A DNA stretch of 64,000 bases from Rhodoferax potami (GTDB lineage: Bacteria; Pseudomonadota; Gammaproteobacteria; Burkholderiales; Burkholderiaceae_C), in the NCBI RefSeq assembly GCF_032193765.1, contig NZ_JAVBIJ010000001.1, forward strand, positions 2,604,001-2,668,000. Direction: 5' to 3'. Below the pieces are notes generated by a model, which did not search any database, had not been told where the DNA came from, and worked only from the letters and a program-made list of their open reading frames with translations. This document shows positions 51,400-61,064 of this stretch, one piece after another (the stretch's first letter is position 1; each line of letters begins with the position of its first letter). Position numbers and translations under genes: made by a program.

Positions 51400-52763
51400 C
51401 AGAAGGGCATCTTGGGCATGCCTTTCATGCCCCCGAGCCGCTTCATCATCTTCATCATGCCGCCGCCCTTCATCTTCTTCATCATCTCTTGCATTTGCTC
51501 AAACTCTTTGAGCATGCGGTTGACTTCCTGCACGTGCACGCCCGCACCGGCAGCGATGCGGCGCTTGCGCGTGGCCTTGATGAGCTCGGGTTTGCGGCGC
51601 TCCAGCGGCGTCATGCTGTGGATGATGCCTTCCTTGCGCTTGATGTCTTTCTCGGCCTTGTCCATGTCCACCTGGCCGGCCTTGGCCGCCATGGCGGCAG
51701 GCAGCTTGTCCATCAGGCTGGAGAGGCCGCCCATCTGCTTCATTTGCTGGATCTGGGCCAAAAAGTCATTCAGGTCGAAACCTGCGCCACTCTTGACCTT
51801 GTCCGCCAGCTTTTTGGCGGCTTCGATGTCTACACCGGCGGTAACCTGCTCCACCAGCGCCACGATGTCGCCCATGCCCAGAATGCGGCCGGCGTGGCGC
51901 TCGGCGTCGAACACCTCTAGTCCATCTAGCTTTTCGCTGGTACCGGCAAACTTGATGGGTGCGCCGGTGATCTGGCGTACTGACAGCGCAGCACCACCAC
52001 GCGAGTCGCCATCGGTCTTGGTGAGGATGATGCCGGTCAGTGGCAGGGCTTCCTTGAAGGCCTTGGCAGTGTTGACCGCATCTTGGCCCTGCATGGCGTC
52101 TACCACGAACAGCGTTTCGACCGGGTTCAACGCTGCATGCAGGTTTTTGATTTCCGCCATCAAGGCTTCGTCAATCGCCAAGCGGCCTGCGGTGTCGACC
52201 AGCAGCACATCAAAGAAGTGCTTTTTGGCGTAGTCCAACGCGGCACGGCCGATGTCGACCGGGTTTTGATCGGGCGTGGAAGGGAACCACTCCGCGCCAG
52301 CCTGCGCAGTCACCGTCTTCAACTGCTCAATCGCCGCGGGGCGGTACACGTCGCCGGATACCGTGAGCACTTTCTTTTTGCGCTTTTCGATCAAGTGTTT
52401 GGCGAGCTTGGCGGTGGTGGTGGTTTTACCGGCACCTTGCAAACCGGCCATCAAGATCACCGCGGGCGGCTGGGCAGCGAGGTTGATGTCGCTTACGCCT
52501 TCGCCCATGGTGGCGGAGAGTTCGCGGTTGACGATACTCACCAGCACCTGGCCGGGCTGCAAGGAGCCCAGCACCTCTTGTCCCAGTGCTTTTTCTTTCA
52601 CCCGGGCAATGAAGTCGCGCACCACCGGCAGGGCCACGTCGGCCTCCAGGAGCGCCATGCGCACTTCGCGCAGCATGTCGGTGACGTTGGACTCGGTGAT
52701 ACGCCCCTGGCCTCGCAGGTCTTTAACGAGGCGGGAAAGTTTGTCGGTAAGAGCGGAGGCCAT
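51399..52763 (-). CDS. ffh: Signal recognition particle protein Ffh
   Basis: SRP GTPase that guides nascent membrane proteins to FtsY, 454 residues. It begins ASALTDKLSRLVKDLRGQG (N domain), with the GLQGAGKTTTTAKLA P-loop, the VDTAGRLAIDEALM switch and TKTDGDSRGGAAL. The C-terminal M domain has the methionine-rich LKEFEQMQEMMKKMKGGGMM. The start at 52763 (GCC-rich upstream frame rejected) matches other Ffh proteins. The divergent ypjD gene is a common neighbour. Confidence 0.97.
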   Translation of the reverse strand: MASALTDKLSRLVKDLRGQGRITESNVTDMLREVRMALLEADVALPVVRDFIARVKEKALGQEVLGSLQPGQVLVSIVNRELSATMGEGVSDINLAAQPPAVILMAGLQGAGKTTTTAKLAKHLIEKRKKKVLTVSGDVYRPAAIEQLKTVTAQAGAEWFPSTPDQNPVDIGRAALDYAKKHFFDVLLVDTAGRLAIDEALMAEIKNLHAALNPVETLFVVDAMQGQDAVNTAKAFKEALPLTGIILTKTDGDSRGGAALSVRQITGAPIKFAGTSEKLDGLEVFDAERHAGRILGMGDIVALVEQVTAGVDIEAAKKLADKVKSGAGFDLNDFLAQIQQMKQMGGLSSLMDKLPAAMAAKAGQVDMDKAEKDIKRKEGIIHSMTPLERRKPELIKATRKRRIAAGAGVHVQEVNRMLKEFEQMQEMMKKMKGGGMMKMMKRLGGMKGMPKMPF

Positions 52764-52841
52764 ATTGAAGTATTCCGGCAGGCGCAACCTGCGGTGTGAG
52801 CCGGACAGTGCCGGCAGGGAGCAAAACGCTAAACTGTGCAC

Positions 52842-53645
52842 ATGATTTTAGCCAGTGCGTCCCCCACCAGCTTAGCCTTGTCGGTTTTGGCGGCCTGTTC
52901 TTATGCGTGGCCGGCACTCAGGGCCGCGCACCTGAGCTCCAACGCAGCCCGTGCATGGGTGGCGTGGGCCTGGTTTTTGCACGGGGCGGCACTCGCCTGG
53001 GGCCTGCTTTTGCCGCCCACCTACTTTGGTTTTGCCACCGCACTCTCCATGACGGCGTGGGTCGTGGCTGCGGTGTACGCGATTGAAAGCCAGATTTACC
53101 CGCAACTCCAAACCCGGTGGGCCTTGTCTGCAGTGGGTGCGGCGGCGGTGCTGTTGGCCTGCATTTTCCCGGGCGCCCCCCTGCCCAGCACGGCAACCAT
53201 TTGGTTGCCGACGCACCTGGCCTTTGGCGTCGCCAGCTACGGGCTGTTTGGTACTGCCGTAGTGCACGCGTGGTTGATGAGTCGCGCAGAGGCCCGCATC
53301 CGCCAAGCCGCAGACCCGCACAGTGGTTTGCCCTTGTTGACTCTGGAGCGACTGACCTACCGGTTTGTCGCGGCCGGGTTCGTACTGCTGACTGCCACGC
53401 TAGGCATGGGCTATCTGTTTGGCGATGTGGTCTATGGCAAAGGCCACGCATGGCACTGGGATCACAAAACCGTCTTCTCGGTACTGTCGTGGATCACGTT
53501 TGCCGTCTTGCTGCTGGGCCGCGCACGCTTCGGCTGGCGGGGCAAACGCGCCGTGGCGGTGCTCTACACCGGCAGTGTGCTGTTGTTGCTGGGGTATGTG
53601 GGGTCCCGGTTTGTGCTCGAAGTCTTGTTGGGCCGGTCGGCATGA
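52842..53645 (+). CDS. ypjD: YpjD/CcsA-like inner-membrane protein
   Basis: Polytopic protein of 267 residues, about eight helices, of the CcsA/CcmC-like heme-handling superfamily (YpjD). The WHWDHKTVFSVLSWITF segment is the family tryptophan-rich motif (the WWD-like loop), and LGMGYLFGDVVYGKG and THLAFGVASYGLFGTAVVH are other blocks. The exact role of YpjD is unknown. ATG at 52842 is preferred to GTG two codons upstream. The last codon overlaps the start of the next gene (ATGA). Confidence 0.87.
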   Translation: MILASASPTSLALSVLAACSYAWPALRAAHLSSNAARAWVAWAWFLHGAALAWGLLLPPTYFGFATALSMTAWVVAAVYAIESQIYPQLQTRWALSAVGAAAVLLACIFPGAPLPSTATIWLPTHLAFGVASYGLFGTAVVHAWLMSRAEARIRQAADPHSGLPLLTLERLTYRFVAAGFVLLTATLGMGYLFGDVVYGKGHAWHWDHKTVFSVLSWITFAVLLLGRARFGWRGKRAVAVLYTGSVLLLLGYVGSRFVLEVLLGRSA

Positions 53646-53875
53646 AGAACCTGGTGATCCTGCTGGTCATCTTCGGGGTGATCTGGTACTGGCGCAGCCA
53701 GAAAGCCAAGCGCCCGCCCACTGCACCGCCGCCGGAGGCGCCGCCCAAGGCAGGCAGCGTCGCCATGGGGGCTTGTGCGTATTGCAAGCTGCATGTGCCC
53801 GCTAGCGAATTGGTGCAAGGCCAGCGTGGCGCCTATTGCAGCGCGGAACACCTGCGCTTGGCAGAAAACGGATGA
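53642..53875 (+). CDS. PP0621-like small protein with Cys cluster
   Basis: A 77-residue protein. A membrane anchor (LVILLVIFGVIWYW, about 4-17) is followed by a proline-rich linker and a small zinc-ribbon-like module, CAYCKLHVPASE...YCSAEH, with three Cys and nearby His. The same small gene is regularly found before pilS in beta- and gammaproteobacteria. ATGA overlaps join it to both neighbours, so it is tightly coupled to pilS. Its role in pilus control is unproven. Confidence 0.8.
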   Translation: MKNLVILLVIFGVIWYWRSQKAKRPPTAPPPEAPPKAGSVAMGACAYCKLHVPASELVQGQRGAYCSAEHLRLAENG

Positions 53876-55611
53876 CGAACGACCCGGGCGAAAACTCTTG
53901 GTTTGGTGCGTCATCGCTGGAGGCGCCCCCCGAGCAAACGCCGGACACCAGTGACTTCAAGCGCCTATGGCAGGCCTTTATGACCGCGCGCTGGGTGCTG
54001 GGAGCCGCTTTGGTGGGCCTGCAAACCACGTTGTTTGTCACCAGCACCACACACAGCAAAACCTTGCTGGTCATCACCGCGGTGTACTTCGTCAGTACGC
54101 TGGGGGCGCGCTTGCTATTGCAACCCCGGCCTTTGGGCGGTGCGTTCAGCAAAACCTGGGGCGTGCTGATCGGAATTGATGTTCTGGTTTTTTCAGCGCT
54201 GCAGTGGCTCAACGGCAACAACCTGAACTACACACCCCTGTTCGCCTTGCCGGTGTTGCTGGCCTCGGTGCTGGGCTCGCTGCGGCTGGCATTGGGCACG
54301 GCGGCTGGCGTGACTATGCTGCTGCTGGGCGGCGCCAGCTGGACACAGCTGGTCAACGACATCGACAACCCGGCTGCGTTTGCCCAGGCGGGGCTCAGCG
54401 GCATTGGCTACTTTGCGGTGGCCTTTTTGGCCAACCAACTGGCAACTCGCTTGGCCAATGAGGGGCACCGGGCCCGGCAAAACCAATTGGCAGCCTCCAT
54501 CCAACGTGAGGTGAACGAGTTGGTCATTGAGGCAATGCCCGAGGGGGTCGTCATTGTGGATCAGCGCGGAATCGTGCGGGCCGCGAACCCGGCGGCTCGT
54601 GCCCTGCTGGGCGACGAAGACCGGCTGCGCTCCGCACTCTTTGACCTGAAGGCAGACCCGGCATGGCGCCCGCTGTTGCTACTCACCCGGCTGAGCCACG
54701 GGAGTGGCCAAAGCCAGGAAGCCGAGGTGGAACTCGTGCACGACCACGGCAGTGCGCTCAAGGTACTGGCGCGGACCCGGCTCGCGGCGCCTCAAGGCAT
54801 CGGCGAGGACAGTCTGTGTGTGCTGTTTTTGCAAGACCAGCGCCATGCGGAGGCCCGCATCCGCACCGAAAAGATGGCCAGTATGGGGCGCATGTCGACC
54901 GCCGTAGCCCACGAAATACGCAACCCCTTGGCCGCGATTGCGCAGGCAAATGCGCTGTTGTCTGAGGAGCTGCAGGATCCTAAGCAACTGCGCCTGACTA
55001 CGATGGTGAGCCAGAATGCCAAGCGGCTGGGCAAAATCGTGGACGACATTTTGAATGTGGCCCGTGCCCGCACCACATCTGCAGGCGAACACGACGCCCT
55101 GTATGGCCTGAGCGAGACGGTTCACCGCATGGCGCAAGACTGGGCACAACACAAGAGCATTGGCGGGCTGATAGGTATCGACATTGACCCCCGTCCACAC
55201 GCAGTGCGCTTTGACCCGGAGCACCTGCGCCAAGTTCTGATTAATCTGCTCGACAACGCGCTGCGCTACGCGAGCAAACAGCTGGAAGCTGTGCAAATCA
55301 CGGTGACCTACACCGACACTGCGGCTTGCGTCTCGGTGTGGAGCGACGGAGCCCGTATGGACCAGACGGTGGAGCGGCATTTGTTTGAGCCGTTTTTCTC
55401 GTCCGAGAGCCGCTCCAGCGGCTTAGGGCTGTACATTTCACGCGAACTCTGCGAACGCCACGGTGCCACCCTGCGGTACCAACGCAGCGCCCGCATCCGG
55501 AGTGGGCAACTCCACGAAGGCAATGACTTCACGCTGACACTGAGCCTTATCAAGGGCCCCATGACCCAGGACACCGACGGCAACTCTCTATGGCAAGCAT
55601 CCCTGTACTGA
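53872..55611 (+). CDS. pilS: Type IV pilus sensor kinase PilS
   Basis: Inner-membrane histidine kinase of 579 residues regulating pilin expression. About six membrane helices lie in the first 200 residues; a PAS-like region (EAMPEGVVIVDQRGIVRAAN) follows; the H box is STAVAHEIRNPLAAIAQAN (His near residue 347) and the ATP domain ends with SRSSGLGLYISRELCERHG. The ATG overlaps the upstream gene (ATGA). pilR starts 22 bases before its end. Confidence 0.94.
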   Translation: MTNDPGENSWFGASSLEAPPEQTPDTSDFKRLWQAFMTARWVLGAALVGLQTTLFVTSTTHSKTLLVITAVYFVSTLGARLLLQPRPLGGAFSKTWGVLIGIDVLVFSALQWLNGNNLNYTPLFALPVLLASVLGSLRLALGTAAGVTMLLLGGASWTQLVNDIDNPAAFAQAGLSGIGYFAVAFLANQLATRLANEGHRARQNQLAASIQREVNELVIEAMPEGVVIVDQRGIVRAANPAARALLGDEDRLRSALFDLKADPAWRPLLLLTRLSHGSGQSQEAEVELVHDHGSALKVLARTRLAAPQGIGEDSLCVLFLQDQRHAEARIRTEKMASMGRMSTAVAHEIRNPLAAIAQANALLSEELQDPKQLRLTTMVSQNAKRLGKIVDDILNVARARTTSAGEHDALYGLSETVHRMAQDWAQHKSIGGLIGIDIDPRPHAVRFDPEHLRQVLINLLDNALRYASKQLEAVQITVTYTDTAACVSVWSDGARMDQTVERHLFEPFFSSESRSSGLGLYISRELCERHGATLRYQRSARIRSGQLHEGNDFTLTLSLIKGPMTQDTDGNSLWQASLY

Positions 55612-57056
55612 ACAACGCCCGCATCCTGGTGGTCGATGATGAGCCGGACCTGCGGACCTTGTATGAGCTCACACTACTGCGCGAAGGCCATCAGGTAGAC
55701 ACCGCTGCCTCGGTACACGAGGCCCTGGATGCAGTCGCCGCCCATAAATATGACTTAGTGATCACCGATATGCGCCTGCCCGACGGCATGGGTATCGACA
55801 TCCTGCACGCTCTGCGTGAGCTCAAAAGCAAAGAGCGCTGCATTGTGATTACGGCGTATGGCTCGGCCGAGAATGCGGTCGAGTCGCTAAAGGCCGGCGC
55901 ATTTGATTACCTGACCAAGCCCGTGGACTTGAAGCAGTTCCGCAGCGCGGTCATGGCAGCCTTGGGTGGCACCAGCCCTGGCGCTGGCGCACACACCGAG
56001 CGATCTGTTAAGGGCCCTGCCGACACTGGCACTGAAGGCGCCAAAGCGCTGGATCAGTTGGTAGGGCGATCCCACACCATGGTGGCCCTGAAGGAGCGTA
56101 TTGCCAAGGTGGCGCGCAGCATGGCGCCGGTGCTGATCCGGGGCGAGTCGGGCACCGGCAAAGAGCTGGCTGCGCGAGCCCTGCATGCCAACAGTCACCG
56201 GGCCTCCGGGCCATGGGTGGCGGTCAATTGCAGTGCCATTCCGGAGTCTTTGCTGGAAGCGGAGTTTTTCGGCGCCCGCAAGGGTGCCTATACCGGCGCG
56301 ACCCAAGACAGGCCAGGTTTTTTCCAGGCGGCACACGGCGGCACGTTGTTTTTGGATGAAATCGGCGACTTGCCTCTGGCGATGCAAGCCAAGCTGTTGC
56401 GGGCAATTCAGGAGCGAAAAATCCGCCCTCTCGGCAGCAACCAGGAGGAGAGTGTGGATGTCCGCCTGGTCAGCGCCACCCACAAAGATCTGGTGGCGGA
56501 GGTTGCGGCACAGCACTTTCGCCAGGACTTGTATTACCGCTTGAACGTGATCGACCTGCAGCTGCCACCGCTGCGGGAGCGCAGAGACGACTTGGAGGCC
56601 CTCTGCCGGGCACTGGTCGCCAGAATTTGTGAAGAGACGGGTGTGCCGGCGCCCTCGCTCTCAGCAAACCTGCTCGCGCAATTGAAAGCGCTGCCGCTCC
56701 CGGGCAACGTCAGGGAGTTGGAAAACCTGCTGCATCGCGCGTTGGCGTTGTCTGAAGGCGATGTTTTGGAACTCGACACCCATGGCCACGAATTCGAGCC
56801 CGCTGGTTTGGGCGCGACGGATCTGCCCGCCCCCGTGGCACCGGCGTCTGAGCCCGGCTCGTTCAGCATCCCCGCCGATTTGCAAAGCCATTTGGACGCT
56901 CAGGAGCGTGAAATCCTGATCCACGTCCTGCGTGAGACCCGTTTCAACCGGACCGCTGCAGCCCAGCGCTTGGGCATCAGTTTGCGGCAAATCCGTTACC
57001 GGATGGAGCGCTTGTCCATCGATGCGCCCGAACATGACGATGGAAAACCGGAATAA
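55590..57056 (+). CDS. pilR: Sigma-54 response regulator PilR
   Basis: NtrC-type regulator of 488 residues activating pilin transcription. The receiver has VVDDEPDLR and phospho-Asp D60 in ITDMRLPDG. The AAA+ domain has Walker [15 protein letters not shown] (about 186-199), the sigma-54 contact loop GAYTGAT, and FLDEIGDLP. The C-terminal Fis-type HTH is [19 protein letters not shown]. Both the receiver and the sigma-54 loop are intact, so it should be fully active. It overlaps pilS by 22 bases. Confidence 0.95.
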   Translation: MASIPVLNNARILVVDDEPDLRTLYELTLLREGHQVDTAASVHEALDAVAAHKYDLVITDMRLPDGMGIDILHALRELKSKERCIVITAYGSAENAVESLKAGAFDYLTKPVDLKQFRSAVMAALGGTSPGAGAHTERSVKGPADTGTEGAKALDQLVGRSHTMVALKERIAKVARSMAPVLIRGESGTGKELAARALHANSHRASGPWVAVNCSAIPESLLEAEFFGARKGAYTGATQDRPGFFQAAHGGTLFLDEIGDLPLAMQAKLLRAIQERKIRPLGSNQEESVDVRLVSATHKDLVAEVAAQHFRQDLYYRLNVIDLQLPPLRERRDDLEALCRALVARICEETGVPAPSLSANLLAQLKALPLPGNVRELENLLHRALALSEGDVLELDTHGHEFEPAGLGATDLPAPVAPASEPGSFSIPADLQSHLDAQEREILIHVLRETRFNRTAAAQRLGISLRQIRYRMERLSIDAPEHDDGKPE

Positions 57057-57657
57057 CCCCCCCCGAGGTGCGACCGGCAGCTGGTCAGAAGGCTGGTGGA
57101 GCGAAGCGCTCCACGAGGCCTCGCCCAATTTCGGCTCACGGCCTGCAGATGCAGACACCGACTTGGTAGTACTGCACTCTATCTCGCTGCCCCCCGGCGA
57201 ATATGGAGGCGACGGTGTGCGCCAACTATTCACCAATACCCTGAACTGGGATGCGCACCCGTATTACCAAACGATCCGGGGCATGGAAGTCTCCAGCCAT
57301 TTCTTTGTGACGCGCACGGGCACTGTGTGCCAGTTTGTCAGTTGCGATGCACGTGCCTGGCACGCGGGCGCATCCACCTATCGCGGAAAACCCAATTGCA
57401 ACGACAACTCGATTGGCATTGAGTTGGAGGGCATGGACAACGACTTGTTTACCGCCCATCAATACGAGAGCTTGGAGCGCTTGTGTGCGGCAATCGCGCA
57501 GAACTATGCAATCCGGTACGTCGCGGGCCATGAGCATATTGCGCCCGGCAGGAAGACCGACCCGGGTCCCGGATTCGAGTGGGAACGACTGAAGCTCTGG
57601 GGTGCAATTTCGGACTGGGAGTTACCCGCTCCATGGCAAGAAAGCCACAAGTCTTGA
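57034..57657 (+). CDS. ampD: 1,6-anhydro-N-acetylmuramyl-L-alanine amidase AmpD
   Basis: Cytosolic zinc amidase recycling cell-wall muropeptides, 207 residues. The amidase-2 fold shows VVLHSISLPPGEYGG with the first zinc His, the WHAGASTYRG and SIGIELEGMD blocks, and the last ligands His and Asp in AGHEHIAPGRKTDPG. The ATG at 57034 (or 57040) lies inside the end of pilR. Found at the same place after pilR in related bacteria; it links cell-wall recycling and ampC control only by general knowledge. Confidence 0.94.
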   Translation: MTMENRNNPPRGATGSWSEGWWSEALHEASPNFGSRPADADTDLVVLHSISLPPGEYGGDGVRQLFTNTLNWDAHPYYQTIRGMEVSSHFFVTRTGTVCQFVSCDARAWHAGASTYRGKPNCNDNSIGIELEGMDNDLFTAHQYESLERLCAAIAQNYAIRYVAGHEHIAPGRKTDPGPGFEWERLKLWGAISDWELPAPWQESHKS

Positions 57658-57882
57658 ACAGATCGCCAAGCTTCTGAAAAAATTTTGAGTGTCGATCAGA
57701 CGCCCCTGAAAGCACGACACCCGCATCCATCGTGCCGTTCCACGCCAAATGCTGCTGCAAGCCGCATCAAACCTCATTCGGCTTGAAAACTTTACGCCAA
57801 TCAAGGCTTTGATGCACCCTTTCCGGCAAGTGGAATGCGAAGGGCAAAGGCCCTGATCAAAATATAAGGGTGCTGAGCAGAT
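57658..57882. other. Non-coding region between ampD and nrdA regulatory sites
   Basis: No gene or hairpin I can support. It joins the ampD end to the NrdR boxes; the sequence has no open frame with codon use like its neighbours. Confidence 0.6.
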
Positions 57883-57898
57883 ACACTACCGGTAGTGG
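57883..57898 (+). promoter_or_regulatory. NrdR box 1
   Basis: ACACTACCGGTAGTGG matches the palindromic NrdR consensus ACACTATATATAGTGT in its outer halves. It ends just before the -35 box. Confidence 0.75.
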
Positions 57899-57899
57899 G

Positions 57900-57928
57900 T
57901 TGCAAGCACCCCAGACCCCAGATATAGT
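57900..57928 (+). promoter_or_regulatory. Promoter of nrdA
   Basis: TTGCAA (57900-57905) and TATAGT (57923-57928) are separated by 17 bases. The -10 lies inside NrdR box 2, so NrdR binding would block polymerase. Confidence 0.65.
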
Positions 57929-57930
57929 GT
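57915..57930 (+). promoter_or_regulatory. NrdR box 2
   Basis: ACCCCAGATATAGTGT is 32 bp from box 1 centre to centre, about three helical turns, as in known paired NrdR sites. Confidence 0.75.
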
Positions 57931-58026
57931 GCCTTGGTTGATGCGCGGGTGCGAAGCCCCTTAGTCGCAGCAAGCCACGCGGCACACAGATCACACAAAA
58001 ATACACCCGATTTAGACGAGGAAACT

Positions 58027-60945
58027 ATGCAATCTATTTCCACGGCCGTACCCACGGCACCCGCCCCGCTGCTGTCCCCCGTTCCCGGCAACGAAACGCC
58101 GGCGACGCAAGCTTATTCGCACTACCAGATCATCCGCCGCAACGGCGCAGTGGTGCCATTTGAGCCGAACAAAATTGCAGTTGCCATGATGAAAGCGTTT
58201 CTTGCAGTGCACGGCACCCAAGGCGCAGCATCCGCCAGCGTGCGCGAGACGGTCGATGGCCTGACGCAGCAAGTGATTCGCGCGCTGGTACGTTCCCGTC
58301 CGGGCGGCGGCACCTTCCATATTGAGGACGTGCAGGATCAAGTAGAGCTGGGCCTGATGCGCGGTGGTCACCATGAAATCGCCCGTGCGTATGTGCTGTA
58401 CCGCGAGCGCCGCACTCAAGAGCGTGCCAAACAAGTCGCCACCGAGGCTCCTGCCGCTCCGGTGATCCACGTTATCGACAATGGCCAGCGCGTACCTCTG
58501 GACTTGGCCCAACTGCAATCCCGCATCGAGACGGCATGCAGTGGTTTGGGTGCTGACGTCAAGGCTGCCCCCATCTTGGCAGAAACCATGCGCAACCTGT
58601 ACGACGGCGTCCCCTTGGACGAGGTGTACAAGGCAGCCATCCTGGCAGCGCGGACCCTGATCGAAAAAGACCCCGACTACACCTACGCCACTGCGCGTTT
58701 GCTGTTTCACACCATTTCCCGCGAAGTGCTGGGTCGTGATGTGGCGCAAGCCGACATGCAAGAAGCCTATGCGGACTACTTCCCTGGCTTCATCAAGCGC
58801 GGCGTCGAAGCCGAACTGCTGGACGAAAAACTGCAGCAATTCGACTTGAAGCGCCTGGGTCAAGCCCTCAAGGCCAGCCGAGACCTGCAGTTCGACTACC
58901 TGGGTCTGCAAACCCTGTATGACCGCTACTTTCTGCATGAAGGCAAGACCCGCATCGAACTGCCACAGGCATTTTTCATGCGCGTCGCCATGGGCCTGTC
59001 GCTGAATGAGATTGACCGTGAAGCACGTGCCATTGAGTTCTATGAAGTGCTCTCCAGCTTCGACTTCATGTCGAGCACGCCTACCCTGTTCAACAGCGGC
59101 ACCTTGCGTTCGCAACTGTCGAGCTGCTACTTGACCACAGTGCCCGACGATCTGGACGGCATCTACGAATCCATCAAAGAAAACGCACTGTTGTCGAAGT
59201 TCGCCGGCGGCTTGGGCAACGACTGGACCCGCGTACGCGCTTTGGGCTCCCATATCAAAGGAACCAACGGCGAATCACAAGGCGTGGTCCCGTTCCTGAA
59301 GGTGGTCAACGACACGGCTGTAGCGGTGAACCAGGGCGGCAAGCGCAAAGGCGCCGTATGTACCTATCTGGAAACATGGCACTTGGATATCGAGGAGTTT
59401 CTGGAGCTGCGCAAGAACACCGGCGATGACCGCCGCCGCACCCACGACATGAACACGGCGAACTGGATTCCTGACTTGTTCATGCGCCGGGTCATGGAAA
59501 AAGGTACATGGACACTGTTTTCCCCATCTACCGTGCCCGACTTGCACGATCTGTTCGGCGCTGACTTCAAGAAGGCCTACGTGGCTTACGAAGAAAAGGC
59601 TGCTCGCGGTGAAATCAAGCCATCACGCACCCTGCAGGCCAGCGACCTCTGGCGCAAGATGTTGACCATGCTGTTTGAAACCGGTCATCCTTGGATCACG
59701 TTCAAAGATGCTTGCAACGTCCGCTCGCCCCAGCAACACGCAGGTGTGGTGCATTCGTCGAACCTGTGTACAGAAATCACACTGAACACATCCGACACCG
59801 AAACCGCCGTCTGCAACTTGGGTTCTGTGAACTTGCTGCAGCACTTGAAAGATGGTGCACTCGACCACGATAAGCTCAAGCGCACGATTTCGACTGCCAT
59901 GCGCATGCTGGACAACGTGATCGACATCAACTACTACGCCGTGAAAAAGGCACGTGACTCCAACATGCGTCACCGTCCTGTTGGCTTGGGTCTGATGGCG
60001 TTCCAGGACAGCCTCTACGAGTTGCGCATCCCCTACGCCAGCGAAGCTGCCGTTGAATTTGCCGACAAATCCATGGAAGCGATCAGCTACTACGCCTACT
60101 GGGCATCGACAGACTTGGCACGCGAACGCGGCAAGTACCACAGCTTTAAGGGTAGCCTGTGGGACAAGGGAATCCTGCCACTGGACACCATCGATATGCT
60201 GGCCACCGCACGCGGTGGCTACGTAGAGGTAGATCGCTCATCTACGCTGGATTGGGATGCTCTGCGCAACAAAATTGCAGCAGACGGCATGCGCAACTCC
60301 AACTGCGTAGCGATTGCTCCTACAGCGACGATTTCCAACATCATTGGTGTGGATGCGTCCATCGAGCCTTGCTTCGGCAACCTGTCCGTCAAGTCCAACC
60401 TGTCCGGTGAATTCACGGTCATCAACAGCTACCTGGTACGCGACTTGAAGCAACTGGGCCTGTGGGACGACGTCATGGTGATGGACCTCAAGCACTTTGA
60501 CGGATCCCTCCACCCGATCGACCGTGTACCACAAGAAATCAAGCAGCTCTACGCCACCGCATTTGAAGTAGAAACACGCTGGCTGGTGGAAGCTGCCGCA
60601 CGTCGCCAGAAGTGGATCGACCAAGCACAGTCGCTGAACATTTACATGGCGGGCGCCTCCGGCAAGAAGCTGGATGAGACCTACAAGCTGGCCTGGTTGC
60701 GTGGTCTCAAGACCACTTACTACCTCCGCACCATGTCTGCTACGCACGTGGAGAAATCCACCGTCAGCGCGGGTCGCCTGAACGCGGTGTCTTCCGGCAA
60801 TGAAAGCCAAGGCACACCCAAGATGTCGAGCGCACTTGAAGCCGCTGCGGCGGCTGCGCAAGAGCAGATGCAGCTGTCTAGTAGTGCTGCGACCGACATC
60901 AAATTCTGTGGCGTGGACGACCCGACCTGCGAGTCCTGCCAGTAA
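58027..60945 (+). CDS. nrdA: Ribonucleoside-diphosphate reductase alpha subunit, two ATP cones
   Basis: Class I ribonucleotide reductase large subunit of 972 residues, making dNDPs with NrdB. Two ATP-cone regulatory domains stand at the N-terminus: one starting YQIIRRNGAVVPFEPNKI (about 33-130), the second IHVIDNGQRVPLDLAQLQ (about 150-240). The catalytic barrel has SSCYLTTVPDD with one redox Cys, the NLCTEITLNTSDTE segment with the radical Cys, and TYYLRTMSA with the tyrosine pair. The C-terminal CGVDDPTCESCQ supplies the shuttle cysteines. ATG at 58027 is preferred to the upstream frame. Regulated by the NrdR boxes before it. Confidence 0.97.
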   Translation: MQSISTAVPTAPAPLLSPVPGNETPATQAYSHYQIIRRNGAVVPFEPNKIAVAMMKAFLAVHGTQGAASASVRETVDGLTQQVIRALVRSRPGGGTFHIEDVQDQVELGLMRGGHHEIARAYVLYRERRTQERAKQVATEAPAAPVIHVIDNGQRVPLDLAQLQSRIETACSGLGADVKAAPILAETMRNLYDGVPLDEVYKAAILAARTLIEKDPDYTYATARLLFHTISREVLGRDVAQADMQEAYADYFPGFIKRGVEAELLDEKLQQFDLKRLGQALKASRDLQFDYLGLQTLYDRYFLHEGKTRIELPQAFFMRVAMGLSLNEIDREARAIEFYEVLSSFDFMSSTPTLFNSGTLRSQLSSCYLTTVPDDLDGIYESIKENALLSKFAGGLGNDWTRVRALGSHIKGTNGESQGVVPFLKVVNDTAVAVNQGGKRKGAVCTYLETWHLDIEEFLELRKNTGDDRRRTHDMNTANWIPDLFMRRVMEKGTWTLFSPSTVPDLHDLFGADFKKAYVAYEEKAARGEIKPSRTLQASDLWRKMLTMLFETGHPWITFKDACNVRSPQQHAGVVHSSNLCTEITLNTSDTETAVCNLGSVNLLQHLKDGALDHDKLKRTISTAMRMLDNVIDINYYAVKKARDSNMRHRPVGLGLMAFQDSLYELRIPYASEAAVEFADKSMEAISYYAYWASTDLARERGKYHSFKGSLWDKGILPLDTIDMLATARGGYVEVDRSSTLDWDALRNKIAADGMRNSNCVAIAPTATISNIIGVDASIEPCFGNLSVKSNLSGEFTVINSYLVRDLKQLGLWDDVMVMDLKHFDGSLHPIDRVPQEIKQLYATAFEVETRWLVEAAARRQKWIDQAQSLNIYMAGASGKKLDETYKLAWLRGLKTTYYLRTMSATHVEKSTVSAGRLNAVSSGNESQGTPKMSSALEAAAAAAQEQMQLSSSAATDIKFCGVDDPTCESCQ

Positions 60946-60952
60946 GTTCATC

Positions 60953-60978
60953 AGCATCGCAAGACCACTTGCGATGCT
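60953..60978 (+). promoter_or_regulatory. Perfect hairpin after nrdA
   Basis: AGCATCGCAAG (60953-60963) pairs with CTTGCGATGCT (60968-60978) around a 4-base loop, 7 bases after the nrdA stop. Bases that follow are not a T run, so it may set the nrdA:nrdB mRNA ratio rather than end transcription. Confidence 0.7.
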
Positions 60979-60997
60979 CGTGAGCAACACAAATTTT

Positions 60998-61035
60998 CAG
61001 TGAATTGAATGAACGCTTTTCAATTCAATTCACTG
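60998..61035 (+). promoter_or_regulatory. Second inverted repeat in the nrdA-nrdB spacer
   Basis: CAGTGAATTGAA (60998-61009) and TTCAATTCACTG (61024-61035), 14-base spacer, ending 29 bases before the nrdB start. Confidence 0.65.
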
Positions 61036-61064
61036 CTCACATAATCCGAAGATTGGAAAAAACT

